NCBI GenBank assembly: GCA_017646665.1
Contig: JAGCMB010000011.1
Span: 1 to 55,440, forward strand
Length of the DNA: 55,440 bases
Source of the DNA: Bacteroidaceae bacterium
Lineage (GTDB): Bacteria > Bacteroidota > Bacteroidia > Bacteroidales > Bacteroidaceae
Direction of reading: 5' to 3'
A program made the position numbers and the translations under genes. The notes beneath the pieces were generated by a model. That model made no database searches, was not told where the DNA came from, and was given only the letters and a program-made list of their open reading frames with translations. Of this stretch, positions 53,775 to 55,440 are shown piece after piece (the first letter of the stretch is position 1; each line of letters begins with the position of its first letter).

Positions 53775-55108
53775 CGGTTGAAACGGAGAGCTTTGCCTCG
53801 TACCTCTTCATTAATTGTTCCCTCTTTGTAGACACACTCGCCGTTTACCCAAGTCTGCTCGACAGACCAGTTGAATGTGTCACCTTCAAAGGGGCTCCAG
53901 GCACATTTGCTTATTATGTCGGCAGTGGTTATTGTATGTGGCTTATTGGGGCTTAGTAAAACAAAGTCGGCATAAAATCCCTTTTCAATAAAACCACGTT
54001 TGTTGATGTTGAATATCTGCGCAGGAGCGTGACACATCTTTTGTACCAACGTTTCAATGTCTATAACACCTTGGTCGACCAAATTCAGCATCGCTGGTAG
54101 TGAGAACTGTATGCTGGGCATACCGGATGTCGCCTTCAAGGCTCCGCCAACCTTGTCTTTGGGGAGATGCGGAGCGTGGTCGGTGCCGATGAGGTCTATC
54201 GTGCCGTCGCTGATGGCTTTGCGCAACGCTTCGCGGTCGTCGGCACTCTTGATGGCCGGATTGCACTTAATCTTTGTTCCTAAACGGGCATAGTCTGCAT
54301 CGCAGAAGGTGAGGTGTGCCGGTGTTGCCTCTGCTGTAATTCTTTTGCCTTTGGTGTCGCCAGCTGTGAACAACTCCAGTTCGCGCGCGGTGCTTATGTG
54401 CGTTACGTGCAGTTGTGTGCCGAACTTGCGTGCCAAATCAACAGCACATTTAGTGCTCAGGTAGCAGGCCTCGGCACTGCGTATTACGGGGTGGAACTTC
54501 ACGTCTGGGTCGTCCCCTTCACGTTCCTTTATTTTTCGTGAATTTTCAGCGATTATTGTGCTCTCCTCGCAATGGACAGCAACGGGAAGTGCTGCGGTGC
54601 GAAAAATCTCTTCAAGCTGCTCCTTTTTGTCGACAAGCATATTGCCGGTGCTTGAACCCATAAATAACTTTATGCCGCAAATGTTTTTAGGGTTCAGTTT
54701 GGTAAAGTCGGCTACGTTGCTGTTTGTTGCTCCAAAGTAGAAAGAGTAATTTACGACGCTGTCATTTGCTGCAATCCTGAACTTCTCCTTTAGAGCCTTT
54801 ATGGTTGTTGTCTGCGGAACGGTGTTCGGCATTTCCATATATGATGTCACGCCACCGGCTGCTGCAGCACGGCTTTCGGTTGCTATTGTCGCTTTTTCAG
54901 TAAGTCCCGGCTCGCGGAAGTGTACGTGGTCGTCAATCACTCCGGGGATGAGATAGAGTCCGGTAGCCTCAATTATTTCATCGCACTCGGCGCGTGGCAG
55001 CTCGTTTCCGCGCAGAATTTCTACAATCTTGCCGTTGTTTACTACTATTGAGCCACGGAACTGCTCGCCGTTGTTCACTATTGTCGGGTTGCTGATAAGT
55101 GTGCGCAT
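53771..55108 (-). CDS. pyrC: Dihydroorotase
   Basis: A 445-residue enzyme of class I (PyrC/PyrX type) that cyclises carbamoyl-aspartate to dihydroorotate in pyrimidine synthesis. The metal ligands are visible in DDHVHFREPG (His61, His63). The carboxylated lysine is probably Lys147 in GIKLFMGSS, and His179 lies in AVHCEE. His237 is in VTHIST, and the catalytic Asp310 lies in IGTDHAPH. All are intact, so it should be active. The start codon lies just downstream of a TATCTTCG promoter element. It heads a two-gene unit with the activation-domain protein. Confidence 0.95.
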   Translation of the reverse strand: MRTLISNPTIVNNGEQFRGSIVVNNGKIVEILRGNELPRAECDEIIEATGLYLIPGVIDDHVHFREPGLTEKATIATESRAAAAGGVTSYMEMPNTVPQTTTIKALKEKFRIAANDSVVNYSFYFGATNSNVADFTKLNPKNICGIKLFMGSSTGNMLVDKKEQLEEIFRTAALPVAVHCEESTIIAENSRKIKEREGDDPDVKFHPVIRSAEACYLSTKCAVDLARKFGTQLHVTHISTARELELFTAGDTKGKRITAEATPAHLTFCDADYARLGTKIKCNPAIKSADDREALRKAISDGTIDLIGTDHAPHLPKDKVGGALKATSGMPSIQFSLPAMLNLVDQGVIDIETLVQKMCHAPAQIFNINKRGFIEKGFYADFVLLSPNKPHTITTADIISKCAWSPFEGDTFNWSVEQTWVNGECVYKEGTINEEVRGKALRFNR

Positions 55109-55126
55109 ATTAAGGGATATTTTTTG

Positions 55127-55134
55127 CGAAGATA
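55127..55134 (-). promoter_or_regulatory. Candidate -7 element of pyrC
   Basis: TATCTTCG on the minus strand with ATTG about 18 bp upstream (55156-55153). Only 18 nt separate it from the ATG, so the leader would be extremely short. Confidence 0.45.
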
Positions 55135-55304
55135 AGAAAATTTAGGAACGGGCAATCTAATGGACAAAAAATATTTATACATCAAGTTGGAATATCTGAT
55201 TTGAACCAATATGTCTAGAATAATATCCACAGAGCCTGTTTTGAATGGGTATATGATAATTTGGACTGTCATAAGATAAACAAACGAGATTGCCATTAAT
55301 GAAG

Positions 55305-55440
55305 TGAACCCCAAAAGTTAGACAAAAAACTTTTGGGGTTTATTTTATGCTTAAGAAGCACGATCATTCAGCATTGCTAAAATATATGCATATGCTTGAA
55401 GAAGGTTATTCCATCAATTACATTCACACCAAGTATGGTA
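55305..55440 (+). mobile_element. Left end of an IS3-like (IS150-type) insertion sequence, partial
   Basis: Starts with TGAACCCCAAAAGTTAGAC, which resembles the terminal repeat of IS150-group elements. Subterminal AACCCCAAAAGTT (55307-55319) and AACTTTTGGGGTT (55328-55340) form a 13-bp inverted repeat immediately before an ORF. The right end and target duplication are outside the window. Confidence 0.75.
55347..55440 (+). CDS. Transposase OrfA, N-terminal fragment
   Basis: The first 31 residues of a transposase OrfA: MLKKHDHSALLKYMHMLEEG, then YSINYIHTKYG. This is the beginning of the helix-turn-helix DNA-binding domain typical of IS3-family first ORFs. The gene continues past the right edge, where the -1 frameshift and OrfB catalytic part would be expected. 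The start codon lies 7 bp beyond the terminal inverted repeat, as is usual. Identification rests on the short peptide plus the terminal repeat. Confidence 0.72.
   Translation, partial: MLKKHDHSALLKYMHMLEEGYSINYIHTKYG

Noticed and set aside
55078-55314. 78-aa minus-strand ORF upstream of pyrC
   Set aside because: It overlaps the pyrC start and the IS end, contains the pyrC promoter element and resembles no protein.
1-55440. CRISPR arrays, tRNA or rRNA genes, prophage, riboswitches
   Set aside because: No regularly spaced direct repeats, cloverleaf-like segments, phage structural genes or recognisable riboswitch cores were seen by eye; a covariance-model scan would be needed to exclude small RNAs.

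Overview
The window is a piece of a Bacteroidales chromosome (phylum Bacteroidota), most likely from a gut or similar anaerobic lineage; family is not resolved. The evidence is two SusC/SusD pairs, SusD-type and other lipoproteins with Bacteroidota lipoboxes, GH92/GH130 mannose enzymes, an S46 dipeptidyl-peptidase, PorX/PorW homologues, and promoters of the Bacteroidota type (TTTG, about 19 bp, TAnnTTTG). No rRNA, tRNA, CRISPR array or prophage was seen. One insertion sequence begins at the right edge.

Left region (1-15034). The start of pckA (ATP-type PEP carboxykinase, minus strand) runs off the left edge. A GH130 mannosyl-phosphorylase follows on the plus strand, then a convergent three-gene RND efflux operon (OMF-MFP-RND, minus). 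A small lipoprotein gene is transcribed divergently from the efflux operon across a compact promoter region holding a 12-bp palindrome. Next is a four-gene minus-strand operon: GH5 lipoprotein, ROK sugar kinase, GH92 and GH92 lipoprotein. With the GH130 it forms a plausible mannoside route: endo-cleavage of mannan, alpha-mannose trimming, phosphorolysis and sugar phosphorylation.

Middle region (15240-37045, plus strand). A SlyD-like FKBP isomerase, chorismate synthase, a large DUF6057-like membrane protein and a beta-propeller lipoprotein with a heme-c motif (CINCH) are tightly spaced. After a terminator comes a 15.6-kb block: FAS1 lipoprotein, SusC, SusD, FAS1 lipoprotein, SusC, SusD. It has no carbohydrate-active enzyme or peptidase, so its ligand cannot be read from context. 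This is the most distinctive system in the window.

Right region (37117-55440). A class III sirtuin and a rubredoxin (too short for a typical ORF cutoff) precede a six-gene minus-strand operon: 127-aa membrane protein, PorW/SprE-like TPR lipoprotein, PorX, TsaE, a 110-aa unknown and a YgiQ-type radical SAM protein. Then come two FKBP genes (the second apparently catalytically degenerate) with an Lrp/AsnC regulator, and a fused C26 amidohydrolase/M19 dipeptidase. The minus-strand genes after that are a DPP7-like S46 peptidase behind a PlsC acyltransferase, and dihydroorotase overlapping a free-standing MetH-type activation domain. The window ends inside the left end of an IS3-like (IS150-type) element about 200 bp upstream of pyrC.
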